A stretch of DNA of 64,000 nucleotides from G963668435 sp963668435 (GTDB lineage Bacteria > Latescibacterota > Latescibacteria > Latescibacterales > Latescibacteraceae). Below the pieces are notes generated by a model. That model saw only the letters and a list, made by a program, of their open reading frames with translations. It had not been told where the DNA came from and did not search any database. The stretch is from contig CAXXSC010000010.1 in assembly GCA_963668435.2 (NCBI GenBank), forward strand, positions 372,001 to 436,000. Direction: 5' to 3'. The position numbers and the translations under genes were made by a program. Below are positions 45,521 to 54,628 of this stretch, in pieces. Position 1 is the stretch's first letter; the number at the start of each line of letters is the position of its first letter.

Positions 45521-48061
45521 TCAGCCGTAACAGATACTGGCACCGGCGAGGATATAGAGCTCATCCTCAGGTTCGATAAAATCAACATGCCAGTCGTCAC
45601 CCTCATTTACACCACGATTCAATGAGGTAACGACACCAGTACGGATGATATTGGCTGCTTTCTTGAAGCGTTCACCAAGCTGCGGCAGAATAACAACATG
45701 CCGTATCGGCTCCTGAAGGGTACCGGCAAGCGAGTAAAGACCAGATCCCAGTGCCATGCCCATTCGTTCGAATACCGCCCGGGCATTGGCCGCCGTTTCT
45801 CCGCCCTCAGCCAAAGCGTTGATAACATCATCCACCTGGAGATTCAGTTCAAACGGCAGATTTTCATATGAATACGGATCTTTCTCTATCGCCTGGAGTA
45901 TCTCTTCAAGCTGGTGTTTGCGGAAGAAAACCTTGCCTGCTTTCTTCTCCTGCTCACGCGCATAATGGATGATGCCGTGACGGGATACCAGTGACTCAAG
46001 ATTCATATCGGGATACTCGTCGTCGCAGGTGCGCATGAGGGCAAGCTCTCCCTTTGCGATCAGACGGTTGATCAGCATTGTCTGGTGCAGATAGGTCGGC
46101 AGGTTGAGGTGGACATTCTGGATTGCCTGGCGAAGATGCACATAATAATCGGGTGCAATGTCCTCAATACAGTTGATCGGCTGGCCATTGACAACCACGC
46201 CGGTGCCGAGTCCCCAGCCAATTTTGACATAAATGAAATTATCACCCTTCGGCAGTCCCGCCTTGCTTCGAAGGCCGCTGTTCCGGGCAAGGGCAAGCGC
46301 CATAGCGTTTGCGCTGTTCTCAATATGGAAAGACACGTCTGTCGGAAAATCGGAATCTATTATTGCGGCCCGCTTTTTCAGTGCCTGCGCAATATCGAAA
46401 TCTTTCCAGTCGGGAAGGTTCATGGCGGTCACAGCCAGAGTGCCGTCAACAAGCCCCGAATTGGCAATACCGAAAGAAGTGACCTTGAAACCGGCGGCTG
46501 TTGCCTGACGCCAGGCTTCAACGATGGCTTCCGCCGATGAATCGAGTATCGCTTCCCTACCGGTATAGCCCTGCTTGTGAAGAGGGTTACTCATGCCACC
46601 CTTGTTTGTAATCACCACCTCTTCACCATTGGTCACGTAACCGCACCAGAGTGATGAATCGCTGATACGAATTCCGACTGTTGCCTTTTTTCCTTTAGGA
46701 CGAACTGTTCCGGACGGCGCTGCGGCAACCTGCACCGGCAGTTCACGACCGCCTTTAGCCATGCCGGGCGCCTCATAGACAACATGGCCATTAACGATGG
46801 TGTAAAGCAGGTTGTTGTCGTCATCGAGGATAACAAGATCGGCCCGTTTGCCTTTCGTAATTGTACCGCAATCATCGAGCCCGAGGATTCTCGCCGGATT
46901 AGATGAGGTTATCTGGAACACCCTGCCGATATCGGGCGAATCACCACCGAGGAGCATGAGATTACGGAATGTCTGCAGCATCGTCATGGCGGAACCGGCG
47001 AGACGGCCGTCGCTGACGAGGCGTACCGCGTTCTCGGAAATGGTCACACGCTGTCCGGCAAACTCATAGGTTCCTTCCGTCATATCAGGATTGGCGACCG
47101 AGTCGCTCACGCCGGCAACCATGTGATGACTGTTCATAACAAGCGAAAGTATCGCCGGGTCGACATGAATGAAATCGCAGATGATCTCCACACTGAGATC
47201 AAATTCCTGCGCATTGAATATTCGGGGATCGATGAGACCTGCACCAAGAATGCCCGGTTTCCTGTGATCGAGCGGTTTCATGGCATTAAAAAGATGGGTC
47301 ATGTGTCTGGCGCCGGCATGGATCGCGGCAATGGTCTGCTCAAGTGAGGCGTTTGAATGTCCCAAAGCAACAACTATACCCTTGTCAACCAGCGATTTGA
47401 TGAACCTGAAATCATTGGAATGGTCCATTTCGGGCGCAACTGTCATCAAGCGGACACCATGATCCTCATCAAGGCCTCTCCCACCCCAAAGGATACCGGG
47501 AAGATCACGGACTGTAGAAAGCCATATTGAACTAAGCGGAATTGCTCCACCAACTCTCGGATTGATTTTGGGCCCTTCGAGATGAAAGCCGAGAAGACGA
47601 GCCCGTTTTTCGCCATCGCTGACTTTACGGTGCACAATTTCAATGAGCTGCTCTCTGAGCATATTGAAACGGGCGTCGAGATCGACACCGAAGAAATGAC
47701 GCGAACGGACAGGAACAAGGAGCGTCGCCAAAGTCGATGTTGTGCCGTATCTTGTGATCTTTTCAAGAATTTTCATCGGATTATGGAAAGAGCCGATCTC
47801 CGAAAAATGCACCTGTCGCTGATCGCCATAACCATGAAAATGAAGGTCGATAAAACCGGGGCCGACAACGCTGTCTTTTGCACTGATCTGCCGCTCTGCA
47901 TTCAAGGCCGAATCGTAATCCCAACCGGCGATCGTGCCGTCATGAGCAATGTGAAGTTTCGCGGGTTTGTTTCCTATCGATCTGAAAATACCGCCCTCGA
48001 CACCCGGCGTTACTATCTGCGATGCTTCTATTGTCAGTTTGTATTTTGAACGTGATTTCAC
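45521..48061 (-). CDS. nagA: N-acetylglucosamine-6-phosphate deacetylase fused to a ROK-like domain
   Basis: 846 residues; NagA alone is about 380-400. Residues 1-435 are a full NagA: DLHFHG (metal His pair 74/76), HLEGPKI (Glu162), LGHSNA (His235), THLFNAM (His256) and VSDSV (Asp320). Residues 460-846 match the ROK sugar-kinase fold: VGIRISDSS, ENSANAMALA, IGWGLGTGVVVNG, and a final VVILP...AGASI block. In ROK kinases the second motif is E-N-D-x-N with a catalytic Asp; here it is Ser583. The zinc motif G-H-x9-CxCGxxGC is also missing. The C-terminal part is therefore probably a non-phosphorylating sugar sensor. It likely deacetylates GlcNAc-6-P from wall recycling. Confidence 0.9.
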   Translation of the reverse strand: MKSRSKYKLTIEASQIVTPGVEGGIFRSIGNKPAKLHIAHDGTIAGWDYDSALNAERQISAKDSVVGPGFIDLHFHGYGDQRQVHFSEIGSFHNPMKILEKITRYGTTSTLATLLVPVRSRHFFGVDLDARFNMLREQLIEIVHRKVSDGEKRARLLGFHLEGPKINPRVGGAIPLSSIWLSTVRDLPGILWGGRGLDEDHGVRLMTVAPEMDHSNDFRFIKSLVDKGIVVALGHSNASLEQTIAAIHAGARHMTHLFNAMKPLDHRKPGILGAGLIDPRIFNAQEFDLSVEIICDFIHVDPAILSLVMNSHHMVAGVSDSVANPDMTEGTYEFAGQRVTISENAVRLVSDGRLAGSAMTMLQTFRNLMLLGGDSPDIGRVFQITSSNPARILGLDDCGTITKGKRADLVILDDDNNLLYTIVNGHVVYEAPGMAKGGRELPVQVAAAPSGTVRPKGKKATVGIRISDSSLWCGYVTNGEEVVITNKGGMSNPLHKQGYTGREAILDSSAEAIVEAWRQATAAGFKVTSFGIANSGLVDGTLAVTAMNLPDWKDFDIAQALKKRAAIIDSDFPTDVSFHIENSANAMALALARNSGLRSKAGLPKGDNFIYVKIGWGLGTGVVVNGQPINCIEDIAPDYYVHLRQAIQNVHLNLPTYLHQTMLINRLIAKGELALMRTCDDEYPDMNLESLVSRHGIIHYAREQEKKAGKVFFRKHQLEEILQAIEKDPYSYENLPFELNLQVDDVINALAEGGETAANARAVFERMGMALGSGLYSLAGTLQEPIRHVVILPQLGERFKKAANIIRTGVVTSLNRGVNEGDDWHVDFIEPEDELYILAGASICYG

Positions 48062-48149
48062 TATTTACCTCCGCGGTGACTATATGAAAATAATTTAACC
48101 CGCAATTTATTCAGCGTATATAAAGTAATATACTCACTCTTAGCGAGGA

Positions 48150-48195
48150 AAAACAAAAAAAAGGAACATCTTATTGATAAAAGATATTCCTTTTA
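48150..48195 (-). terminator. Rho-independent terminator after cheY
   Basis: On the minus strand, AAAAGGAATATCTT pairs with AAGATGTTCCTTTT (one mismatch) and runs into a long T tract. It ends the cheZ-fapA-cheY operon before nagA. Confidence 0.75.
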
Positions 48196-48235
48196 TAATT
48201 ACAATCTGTATATACCGAACGGAAAACCCCTTCTG

Positions 48236-48616
48236 TCAGGAAAGGATTTCCTGGATCTTCGCGTTCAGTGTTTTGGCATCGAAAGGTTTTACAATATAAC
48301 CGTTGACGCCCATTTTGATCGCGTTGACAATATCCTCTTTCATATTGCGTGTTGTCACCATGAGAATAGGTATGTCTTTCAGCTTCGCCTCCTGGCGAAC
48401 AGCGGTCACAAGTTCCAGTCCACTCATATTCGGCATGTTCCAGTCGGTCATAAGAAGTTCGAAGTCACCAGCGAGAAGTTTTGCCAGCGCATCTTTCCCA
48501 TCGACGGCTTCCTGAAGGTTGGAATAGCCTGCTTTCTGAACTGTATTGAGAAGAATCCTCCTCATTGTGGGAGAATCGTCAACGACAAGAATTTTTAGAT
48601 CGGACAATTGAGCCAC
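48236..48616 (-). CDS. cheY: CheY chemotaxis response regulator
   Basis: 126 residues, a single receiver domain. Asp13/Asp14 bind metal, Asp58 (LLMTDWNMP) is the phosphorylation site, Thr88 and Lys110 (IVKPFD) complete the switch. The NMPNMSGLEL and GYIVKPF spacing is that of CheY rather than other single-domain receivers. It is the last gene of a three-gene operon with cheZ and fapA; its phosphatase is therefore made from the same transcript. No cheA or MCP is in the window. Confidence 0.93.
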   Translation of the reverse strand: MAQLSDLKILVVDDSPTMRRILLNTVQKAGYSNLQEAVDGKDALAKLLAGDFELLMTDWNMPNMSGLELVTAVRQEAKLKDIPILMVTTRNMKEDIVNAIKMGVNGYIVKPFDAKTLNAKIQEILS

Positions 48617-48631
48617 CCTCCTTTGCTCTGA

Positions 48632-50026
48632 TTATATAGACGATCTGATAATATCACCTTTAAACATTCTGAATACTGATGGACCCATTTTATCATCGAG
48701 TGCCATGAACTGCTGACCAAAATAGACTTTGACTTTGGAATACACTGCCAAATTTGCCGTGACTGTTGCTTCATCAAGCTCTTTCTGCTCCTGAAGAAGA
48801 GACGAACGCTTTTCCTCGAGCTGCTCAATTTTTTTAGGAAGCGAGTCTTTTGTCTGCTCAAGTTTTTCAAGCAGTTTCAGTTTATCCGGCGGAAGCGTGT
48901 TGTTATTATCGATCTTAGTCTTATACAGGAACACCACCGTCTTCTGGACTTTATCGAGAGACTCCTGAGTCTGCTGTATCTCATCTGAGATATCGTTCAT
49001 TTTTTGAGCAAGTTTCGGATCGACTCCAACTTTCAGCACAGTTGATGCACCTGCATCAGATCCAATTTTATTCGCTTCGATTTTGTTTTTTGCTTCTGAG
49101 TTCCCTCCGACAATAACACTTTTCGGCCCTTTGGACATTATCGTATTGCCAGCCTGAAGAGTCGCATGGTACGACGGTCCGCTTATAATAATATCGCGGC
49201 CAGCCTCAACCGACTGGTTTTCAATGAACTTAAGGATAACATCGCGACCAGCGGAGATCTTTCCTTCACCAGTACCGCTGAATCCGCCATTGATTATTAC
49301 ATCATTCCCGGAATATATCTCCGCATCCTCGACATTACCCTGAATTTCAATATCACCCTCTGCCTCAATTTTAAAACCAGCCTTGACAGATCCATTAATC
49401 TTAATTGTGCCATTGAATTTCAGGTTTCCTGTCGAGTAATCGACATCACCATCGACTTTATGTATTGAAGATATGGTGATGATACCGTTATTAACAAGAA
49501 TCTCACCATCGGCTTCAGCAAGAACAAGATTCTCATCATTTTGAGCAAACACGGTTCCCGGACCAAGCACGAGTTTAAGATCCCGCCCTAAAAGGCCGGG
49601 TATCGAATTCCCGTGAATATCCTTTCCGGGTTCACCAACAGTCGGTGGAATTTTTCTGTAAAGTTCCTGTCCCTCGCGAGCCGACGATATTTCGCCGAGA
49701 TCACGAAAATCCATACTGCCGTCATCCTTCTCCGCAGCATGACGCCGTTCATTCAACTCAAAATAAGTTTCAATACGGGCCTTTTCACCCATACTTGGTG
49801 GAATACCTTCCGCGATGATGATATTACGCATAGGATTCTCGCTGAGACAGATCGTCCTTACCACATCGTCCTTGACACCCACCCTTACATTCATTGCCTC
49901 AAGCTTCGCCATGACATCGTCGGAATTCAAGTCCTCACCACTGCCACGAGCAGGAAGATAATTTGCGGTCACCCGCATCTTATTATCGGCAATTTTAATA
50001 TCGATTTTCGCGTCAAATTCCGCCAA
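48632..50026 (-). CDS. FapA family (DUF342) polymer-forming protein
   Basis: 464 residues. The N-terminal DUF342 part (residues 1-190) is followed by a right-handed beta-helix with hexapeptide-like repeats (STGNLKFNGTIKINGSVKAGFKIEAEGDIEIQ...), characteristic of FapA, then a C-terminal coiled coil (about 330-430). In Vibrio FapA is a polar flagellar/PTS-linked hub protein; the function elsewhere is unknown. It lies between cheZ and cheY, 34 and 15 bases away, so it belongs to the chemotaxis operon. The long helix suggests oligomerisation. Confidence 0.82.
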   Translation of the reverse strand: MAEFDAKIDIKIADNKMRVTANYLPARGSGEDLNSDDVMAKLEAMNVRVGVKDDVVRTICLSENPMRNIIIAEGIPPSMGEKARIETYFELNERRHAAEKDDGSMDFRDLGEISSAREGQELYRKIPPTVGEPGKDIHGNSIPGLLGRDLKLVLGPGTVFAQNDENLVLAEADGEILVNNGIITISSIHKVDGDVDYSTGNLKFNGTIKINGSVKAGFKIEAEGDIEIQGNVEDAEIYSGNDVIINGGFSGTGEGKISAGRDVILKFIENQSVEAGRDIIISGPSYHATLQAGNTIMSKGPKSVIVGGNSEAKNKIEANKIGSDAGASTVLKVGVDPKLAQKMNDISDEIQQTQESLDKVQKTVVFLYKTKIDNNNTLPPDKLKLLEKLEQTKDSLPKKIEQLEEKRSSLLQEQKELDEATVTANLAVYSKVKVYFGQQFMALDDKMGPSVFRMFKGDIIRSSI

Positions 50027-50060
50027 AGATATCTCCGTTTACCGAGTTACAGATTTTATG

Positions 50061-50924
50061 TTAGTTGTCATTCTTTTTGTTCGCATTCAACTGATTCATA
50101 ATAGACTGGATATCAGGCTGACCGTCCTCACCAAGAACGATATCCCCAATATCATCACTTGCGTCGGAAGCTTCAGCCTGAACCTCCGGCTCAGGTTCCG
50201 GTTCCGGCTCAGGGGCCGGTTCAACAGCAGGAGCAGTTTCCGCGGGAGCTTCCTCAACAGTCTCTTCCGCCAAATCTTCAGCACTGATGCTGGCCGCGCC
50301 GTTTTTCATGAATTCGTCAGCCATTTTCTGCGATTCGGCTGAGCGGTCGAAATCAAATTCAGCATTGGGGTCAAACGAGACATTCTTGATATTCTTGAAA
50401 TCAAAAGCGTCATCCTCGAAACCTTTCAGAAGTTCTGAAAGTTTTACATAGACATTTTCAATTGTCGAAGCGATGCTGTTAATCTGCTGAGTTGTAATAT
50501 CCTGGAACTGAAGTGCATTCATGATTGAAAACAGATCATCCTGACTGCCATCGATCTCTTCACGAAGCACTTTCGTCTTCTCGGAAAAAACAGCCTTGTC
50601 AAAACCCTTCTCGACATTCTCGTCAAGGGTGTCGAGTGATTCAGACATGTTGTTAAGACGGTTAATAACATTATCGACAATGTCCATGACTTCAGTGGCC
50701 GCCATCTCCGTTGCGCTGGTAACTTTATCGAGTTTCGCCGTTGCGCCGGGGATAAGTGAAGACGACTGATGAAGATTTTCATGAATAGTATTGAGGAGAG
50801 GAACTATTTCCTCAATGAAAAAAACCAGTTTCGCAATCTGCGGCATGTAACGTTTCGTAGTATCGAAATAACCCTTGATCGCGTTGAAACTGTTTATCAA
50901 TCTTGAAATTTCGGCCTTTTCCAT
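50061..50924 (-). CDS. cheZ: CheY-P phosphatase CheZ
   Basis: 287 residues. The core helices carry ALQFQDITTQQI; Asp142 and Gln146 correspond to E. coli CheZ Asp143 and Gln147, the catalytic pair. LIPGATAKLDKVTSATEMAATEVMD is the CheZ dimer-helix pattern. The C-terminal tail is acidic and Pro/Glu-rich with a final short amphipathic helix (QPDIQSIMNQL), equivalent to the tethered CheY-binding peptide. First gene of the operon; promoter expected in the long region upstream. Confidence 0.88.
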   Translation of the reverse strand: MEKAEISRLINSFNAIKGYFDTTKRYMPQIAKLVFFIEEIVPLLNTIHENLHQSSSLIPGATAKLDKVTSATEMAATEVMDIVDNVINRLNNMSESLDTLDENVEKGFDKAVFSEKTKVLREEIDGSQDDLFSIMNALQFQDITTQQINSIASTIENVYVKLSELLKGFEDDAFDFKNIKNVSFDPNAEFDFDRSAESQKMADEFMKNGAASISAEDLAEETVEEAPAETAPAVEPAPEPEPEPEPEVQAEASDASDDIGDIVLGEDGQPDIQSIMNQLNANKKNDN

Positions 50925-51620
50925 GCAAATGCCTCCCGGATAAATATATATACATTATCTATTATTCAAAAAACGTAATTCAAAACACAACGCGAAGAAA
51001 CAGAAAAATAATTATCCATATAATAAATATAATACTTTATTACCGCAATACTTTAGTTGGTTATTCCATAAATAAGCTCCCTCTTCTTATTTTTGTTGGA
51101 ATCTGCCATCGAAAAACATCGTGCAACAACTATGCCACTAAAAACAGACAAGCACATATAGATCTGTTATTACAAGACATAGCTATATTTAGCCATACAT
51201 GTTATTTCGCATTCATGTCATTTTAAATTGCCACTATGTCATATCTCCTTTTCAAAAATGTGACAATATGACGCTCTATCATCTTATTTTTCCGCTTCTT
51301 GTCCCCGGAAACATCACAGGAACATCTCTGATTCATGTAATTCCAAATATGACACATTTCAATATTCTGAGATGGTGTCAGCTATTTTGCCCGAATTGTA
51401 CCTGCGTATTCAAATACCAAAAAATTTCAGTCATTTTTCGAAATTGTATTTCGCCTAAGCATCAGAACATACGACAAATTGATTGACCGGAGCTCGGCTC
51501 TTTCGTATTTTATATGTTTGTTCTTATATTAAGGATTTATCAGGACGGAGTATATTTTCAACAGCCGCCGCAAATCCCAGCCGGAAATAATACAGAATAC
51601 CAATAGCTACCGGAGGAATG
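50925..51620. other. Long AT-rich intergenic region between cheZ and dapA
   Basis: About 700 bases, divergent. Open frames here (50903-51226, 51199-51486 on the plus strand) have no ribosome sites and low-complexity, AT-driven content, so I do not call genes. Imperfect repeats of ATTCATGT-(A/C)-ATT occur near 51211 and 51330. A dapA promoter candidate is listed separately. No tRNA or clear riboswitch was recognised. Confidence 0.5.
51483..51511 (+). promoter_or_regulatory. Putative promoter of dapA
   Basis: TTGACC (51483-51488), 17-base spacer, TATTTT (51506-51511), about 110 bases before dapA. Sequence match only. Confidence 0.4.
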
Positions 51621-52502
51621 ATGTTACAGCTTGAAGGCACGTATACCGCTATGGTCACACCTTTTTGCGATAGTGGCCTGAACGAACAGAAACTGCGTGA
51701 CAATGTCGATTTTCAGATCGACAACGGCATTTCTGGCCTTGTCCCTGTCGGCACGACCGGCGAGTCACCCACAATGAGTCATGAGGAACACCGCAAGGTT
51801 GTCGATATAGTGATCGATGCCGCTGCCGGACGTGTCCCGGTGATCGCCGGTACCGGTTCCAACAATACAGTCGAGGCAGTCAGCCTGACACAGCATGCGA
51901 AAGCCGCCGGAGCCGATGCGGCACTGCTCATTACGCCGTATTACAACAGGCCCTCCCAGCCCGGACTGATCGCGCACTATAAAGCTATTGCCGAAAGCTG
52001 CGATATCCCCCTTATCATCTATAACTGCCCGGGAAGAACAGCGGTGAATACAACAGCCGACACGATTGTGGAGCTGTCAAAGCTTCCGACAGTCCTCGGC
52101 ATAAAAGAAGCCTCGGGTTCCATGGACCAGATATGCGATATCCTCACCAGGACTGCCGATGACTTCGTCGTCGTTTCCGGTGACGACTCAATGACTGTTC
52201 CTATGATCTCTGTCGGCGCAAAAGGCGTCATCAGCGTTACATCTAATGTCGCCCCCGCCAAGATGTCTGCCATGACGAAGGCTGCCCTTGCGGGGGATTT
52301 CGATACAGCGAAAAAGCTGCATACCGAATTGTTCCCTCTCATGCGTGCCATGATGAAAGCGGAAACCAATCCCTCCCCTGTCAAGGCCGCGATGAACCTG
52401 ATGGGTATGGAAGTCGGTCCGGTCCGCCTGCCGCTCGCCAATCCCGACGAGAAAGGCATAGCACTTCTCAAAGGAGAGCTGGAACGTCTGGGAATGATCT
52501 GA
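51621..52502 (+). CDS. dapA: 4-hydroxy-tetrahydrodipicolinate synthase DapA
   Basis: 293 residues. I use the second of two adjacent ATG codons (51621) because GGAGG at 51612-51616 is only one base from the first. Motifs: PVGTTGESPTMS, ITPYYNRPSQPGL (Tyr), IIYNCPGRTAVN and GIKEASGSMDQI, with the Schiff-base Lys in GIKE. It condenses pyruvate with aspartate semialdehyde to begin the lysine/diaminopimelate branch. dapB follows about 100 bases later. Confidence 0.95.
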   Translation: MLQLEGTYTAMVTPFCDSGLNEQKLRDNVDFQIDNGISGLVPVGTTGESPTMSHEEHRKVVDIVIDAAAGRVPVIAGTGSNNTVEAVSLTQHAKAAGADAALLITPYYNRPSQPGLIAHYKAIAESCDIPLIIYNCPGRTAVNTTADTIVELSKLPTVLGIKEASGSMDQICDILTRTADDFVVVSGDDSMTVPMISVGAKGVISVTSNVAPAKMSAMTKAALAGDFDTAKKLHTELFPLMRAMMKAETNPSPVKAAMNLMGMEVGPVRLPLANPDEKGIALLKGELERLGMI

Positions 52503-52516
52503 CATCATATGTTCAG

Positions 52517-52565
52517 ACAGCCGGTCGATGGACTTCCATCACAGGAAATCCGGCCGGCTGTTTTC
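52517..52565 (+). terminator. Hairpin with T tract between dapA and dapB
   Basis: ACAGCCGG (52517-52524) pairs with CCGGCTGT (52554-52561) around a 29-base loop, then TTTTCTT. It may be a weak terminator or attenuator, separating dapA from dapB expression. Confidence 0.6.
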
Positions 52566-52606
52566 TTATATCATTTGAGCTGACATGTAAAAAATAGAGG
52601 TATACC

Positions 52607-53404
52607 ATGAAACTTGCCATGTTTGGAGCGTCAGGCCGCATGGGGCAGCATATTCTCACAATGGCCTCGGAAGCTGATGACATCGAGATTGTAGGCGCGG
52701 TCGATATCGACACTGCGGTTCAAGGCAAAGATATCGGAGAGCTTATCGGTAAAGGAACGCTTGGCGTAACGGTTACCGCCGATCTGGGGCCTGTGCTCGG
52801 AAAAGCCGATGTCCTCATCGATTTCACACGTCCCGAGGCATCACTCATTTCTTCCGAATTCTGCGGTAAAAGCGGTACGGCGCTTGTTGTCGGCACAACA
52901 GGTCTCAGCGACAGCCAGCAGGAACAGCTTAAGAAGAATGTGGCGGGTATCCCCTGTGTCTATGCACCTAACATGAGCATGGGTGTCAACCTCCTGTTCA
53001 AACTCGTGAAAGATGCGGCAGCGATTCTCGGTGAAGATTACGATATCGAGATCACGGAAATCCACCATCGATTCAAAAAAGACGCCCCATCGGGCACGGC
53101 AAAACGAATCGCTGAAATCATCGCTGACACACTGGGCACACCCCTGTCTGAATACGGCGTTTACGGCCGTGAAGGCATCACCGGTGAACGAGGCCCGAAA
53201 GAGATCGGCGTTCACGCTATCAGGACCGGCGATGTTGTCGGGGAACACACAGTCACGTTCGGTACGCTTGGCGAGCGTTTCGAACTGACACATAAGGCCC
53301 ACTCCCGCGATACGTTCGCGAGCGGTGTTCTTCCTGCAGCCCGATTTGCAATCAAAGCCGTGCCGGGGCTCTACGACATGCAGGACGTGCTTGGACTCAA
53401 GTAA
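52607..53404 (+). CDS. dapB: 4-hydroxy-tetrahydrodipicolinate reductase DapB
   Basis: 265 residues. N-terminal Rossmann motif MFGASGRMGQHI; DFTRPEAS and VVGTTGLS; substrate motif EITEIHHRFKKDAPSGTA with the catalytic His and Lys; GDVVGEHTV at the C-terminal domain. It reduces HTPA to tetrahydrodipicolinate with NAD(P)H. Second dap gene of the group, with prfB next. Confidence 0.96.
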   Translation: MKLAMFGASGRMGQHILTMASEADDIEIVGAVDIDTAVQGKDIGELIGKGTLGVTVTADLGPVLGKADVLIDFTRPEASLISSEFCGKSGTALVVGTTGLSDSQQEQLKKNVAGIPCVYAPNMSMGVNLLFKLVKDAAAILGEDYDIEITEIHHRFKKDAPSGTAKRIAEIIADTLGTPLSEYGVYGREGITGERGPKEIGVHAIRTGDVVGEHTVTFGTLGERFELTHKAHSRDTFASGVLPAARFAIKAVPGLYDMQDVLGLK

Positions 53405-53461
53405 CAATATTTTTCATATCGAATTGTATTTATAAAGTTTATCATAATAAGGGAGCCGGAT

Positions 53462-54557
53462 ATGTCTATACTGTCGGATCGTATCGGAGAACTGAAAAAG
53501 CGCCTCGATGAAATCAGGAGGCATCTTTGACATCGAGGAAAAAAAGAACGCCCTCGAAGGACTGTTTGAGAAAAGAGATGCACCCGGTTTCTGGGATGAC
53601 CAGCGCACAGCCCAGGTCATCATCGATAAGATAACGAACATAGAACGCCCGCTGAAAAACCTCGAACGACTCGATACGGCAGTCGAAGACACCATTCTGC
53701 TCAATGAACTGGCCGAAGAGGAAAACGACGAGTCGACGCTGACTGAAATAGAAAATGGTCTCGGCAGTCTCGAAAAAGATATCGCCGATTTCGAGTTTAC
53801 CATGATGCTCGGCAGTCCCGAGGATCCGAAAAACGCCATCATTTCCATCAATTCCGGCGCGGGTGGGACTGAATCGCAGGATTGGGCACAGATGCTGATG
53901 CGCATGTATCTGCGCTGGATAGAACGTCGTAATTTCGACTACGAGGAAATCGATTTACAGGCTGGGCAGGAAGCCGGTATTAAAAGCGCGACCCTCCTGG
54001 TAAAGGGTGAATACGCCTATGGTTTTCTCAAGGCGGAAGGCGGCGTGCACCGACTGGTAAGAATCAGCCCCTTCGATTCGAATTCACGTCGTCACACCTC
54101 TTTTGCCTCGGTCACCGTACTACCCGAGATCGATGACGATATCGAGATCGAGATCGATGAGAAAGACCTCAAGATCGATGTCTACCGTGCCTCCGGCGCA
54201 GGCGGACAGCACGTGAACAAGACCTCATCGGCAGTACGAATCACCCATCTTCCCTCAGGCATTGTTGTCCAGTGCCAGAATGAGCGGAGTCAGCACAAGA
54301 ATAAGGCGTTCGCCATGAAAGTGCTGAAAGCCAAGCTCTACCAGAAACACATGGAGGAAGAGGAAAAGAAAATGGCCGAGTTCACCAAGGACCAGAAAAA
54401 AATCGAATGGGGCAGCCAGATCCGTTCCTACGTTTTCCATCCCTACAACATGGTCAAGGATTTGCGAACCGGGATTGAAACATCCAATACGCAGGCGGTC
54501 ATGGACGGTGATATCGACGAGTTCATTACGAGCTTCCTCAGCCACAACGTGAGCTGA
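53462..54557 (+). CDS. prfB: Peptide chain release factor 2 (programmed +1 frameshift)
   Basis: 364 residues after a +1 frameshift. The first 23 codons from ATG 53462 end in CTT TGA at 53525-53530; reading continues in the +1 frame (GAC ATC GAG). The RF2 tripeptide SPF is in RISPFDSNS and the GGQ motif in SGAGGQHVNKTSS, so it releases at UGA and UAA. The open frame starting at 53508 is only the second part. Length agrees with E. coli RF2 (365). Confidence 0.97.
53516..53530 (+). promoter_or_regulatory. prfB programmed +1 frameshift site
   Basis: Internal Shine-Dalgarno AGGAGG (53516-53521), three bases, slippery CTT (53525-53527) and in-frame TGA stop (53528-53530) followed by C. This is the canonical RF2 autoregulation: low RF2 makes the ribosome pause at UGA and slip forward. 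Confidence 0.95.
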
Positions 54558-54571
54558 TCGCAATCGCATCG

Positions 54572-54613
54572 CAATAAAAAAGCTGTCCCGGTAACAGGAC
54601 AGCTTTTTTATTG
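54572..54613. terminator. Bidirectional rho-independent terminator after prfB
   Basis: Seventeen-base perfect stem: 54572-54588 pairs with 54597-54613 (core AGCTGTCC / GGACAGCT, flanked by A and T runs), eight-base loop. It serves prfB and the convergent gene at 54629. Confidence 0.95.
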
Positions 54614-54628
54614 CACTTTTCCCTATTA

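Noticed and set aside
50903..51486. Two plus-strand frames before dapA
   Set aside because: AT-driven, no ribosome site, no recognisable domain, and they partly overlap the cheZ start.
53462..53530. prfB as a broken gene
   Set aside because: The in-frame stop is the known programmed frameshift with all its signals, so it is not a pseudogene.
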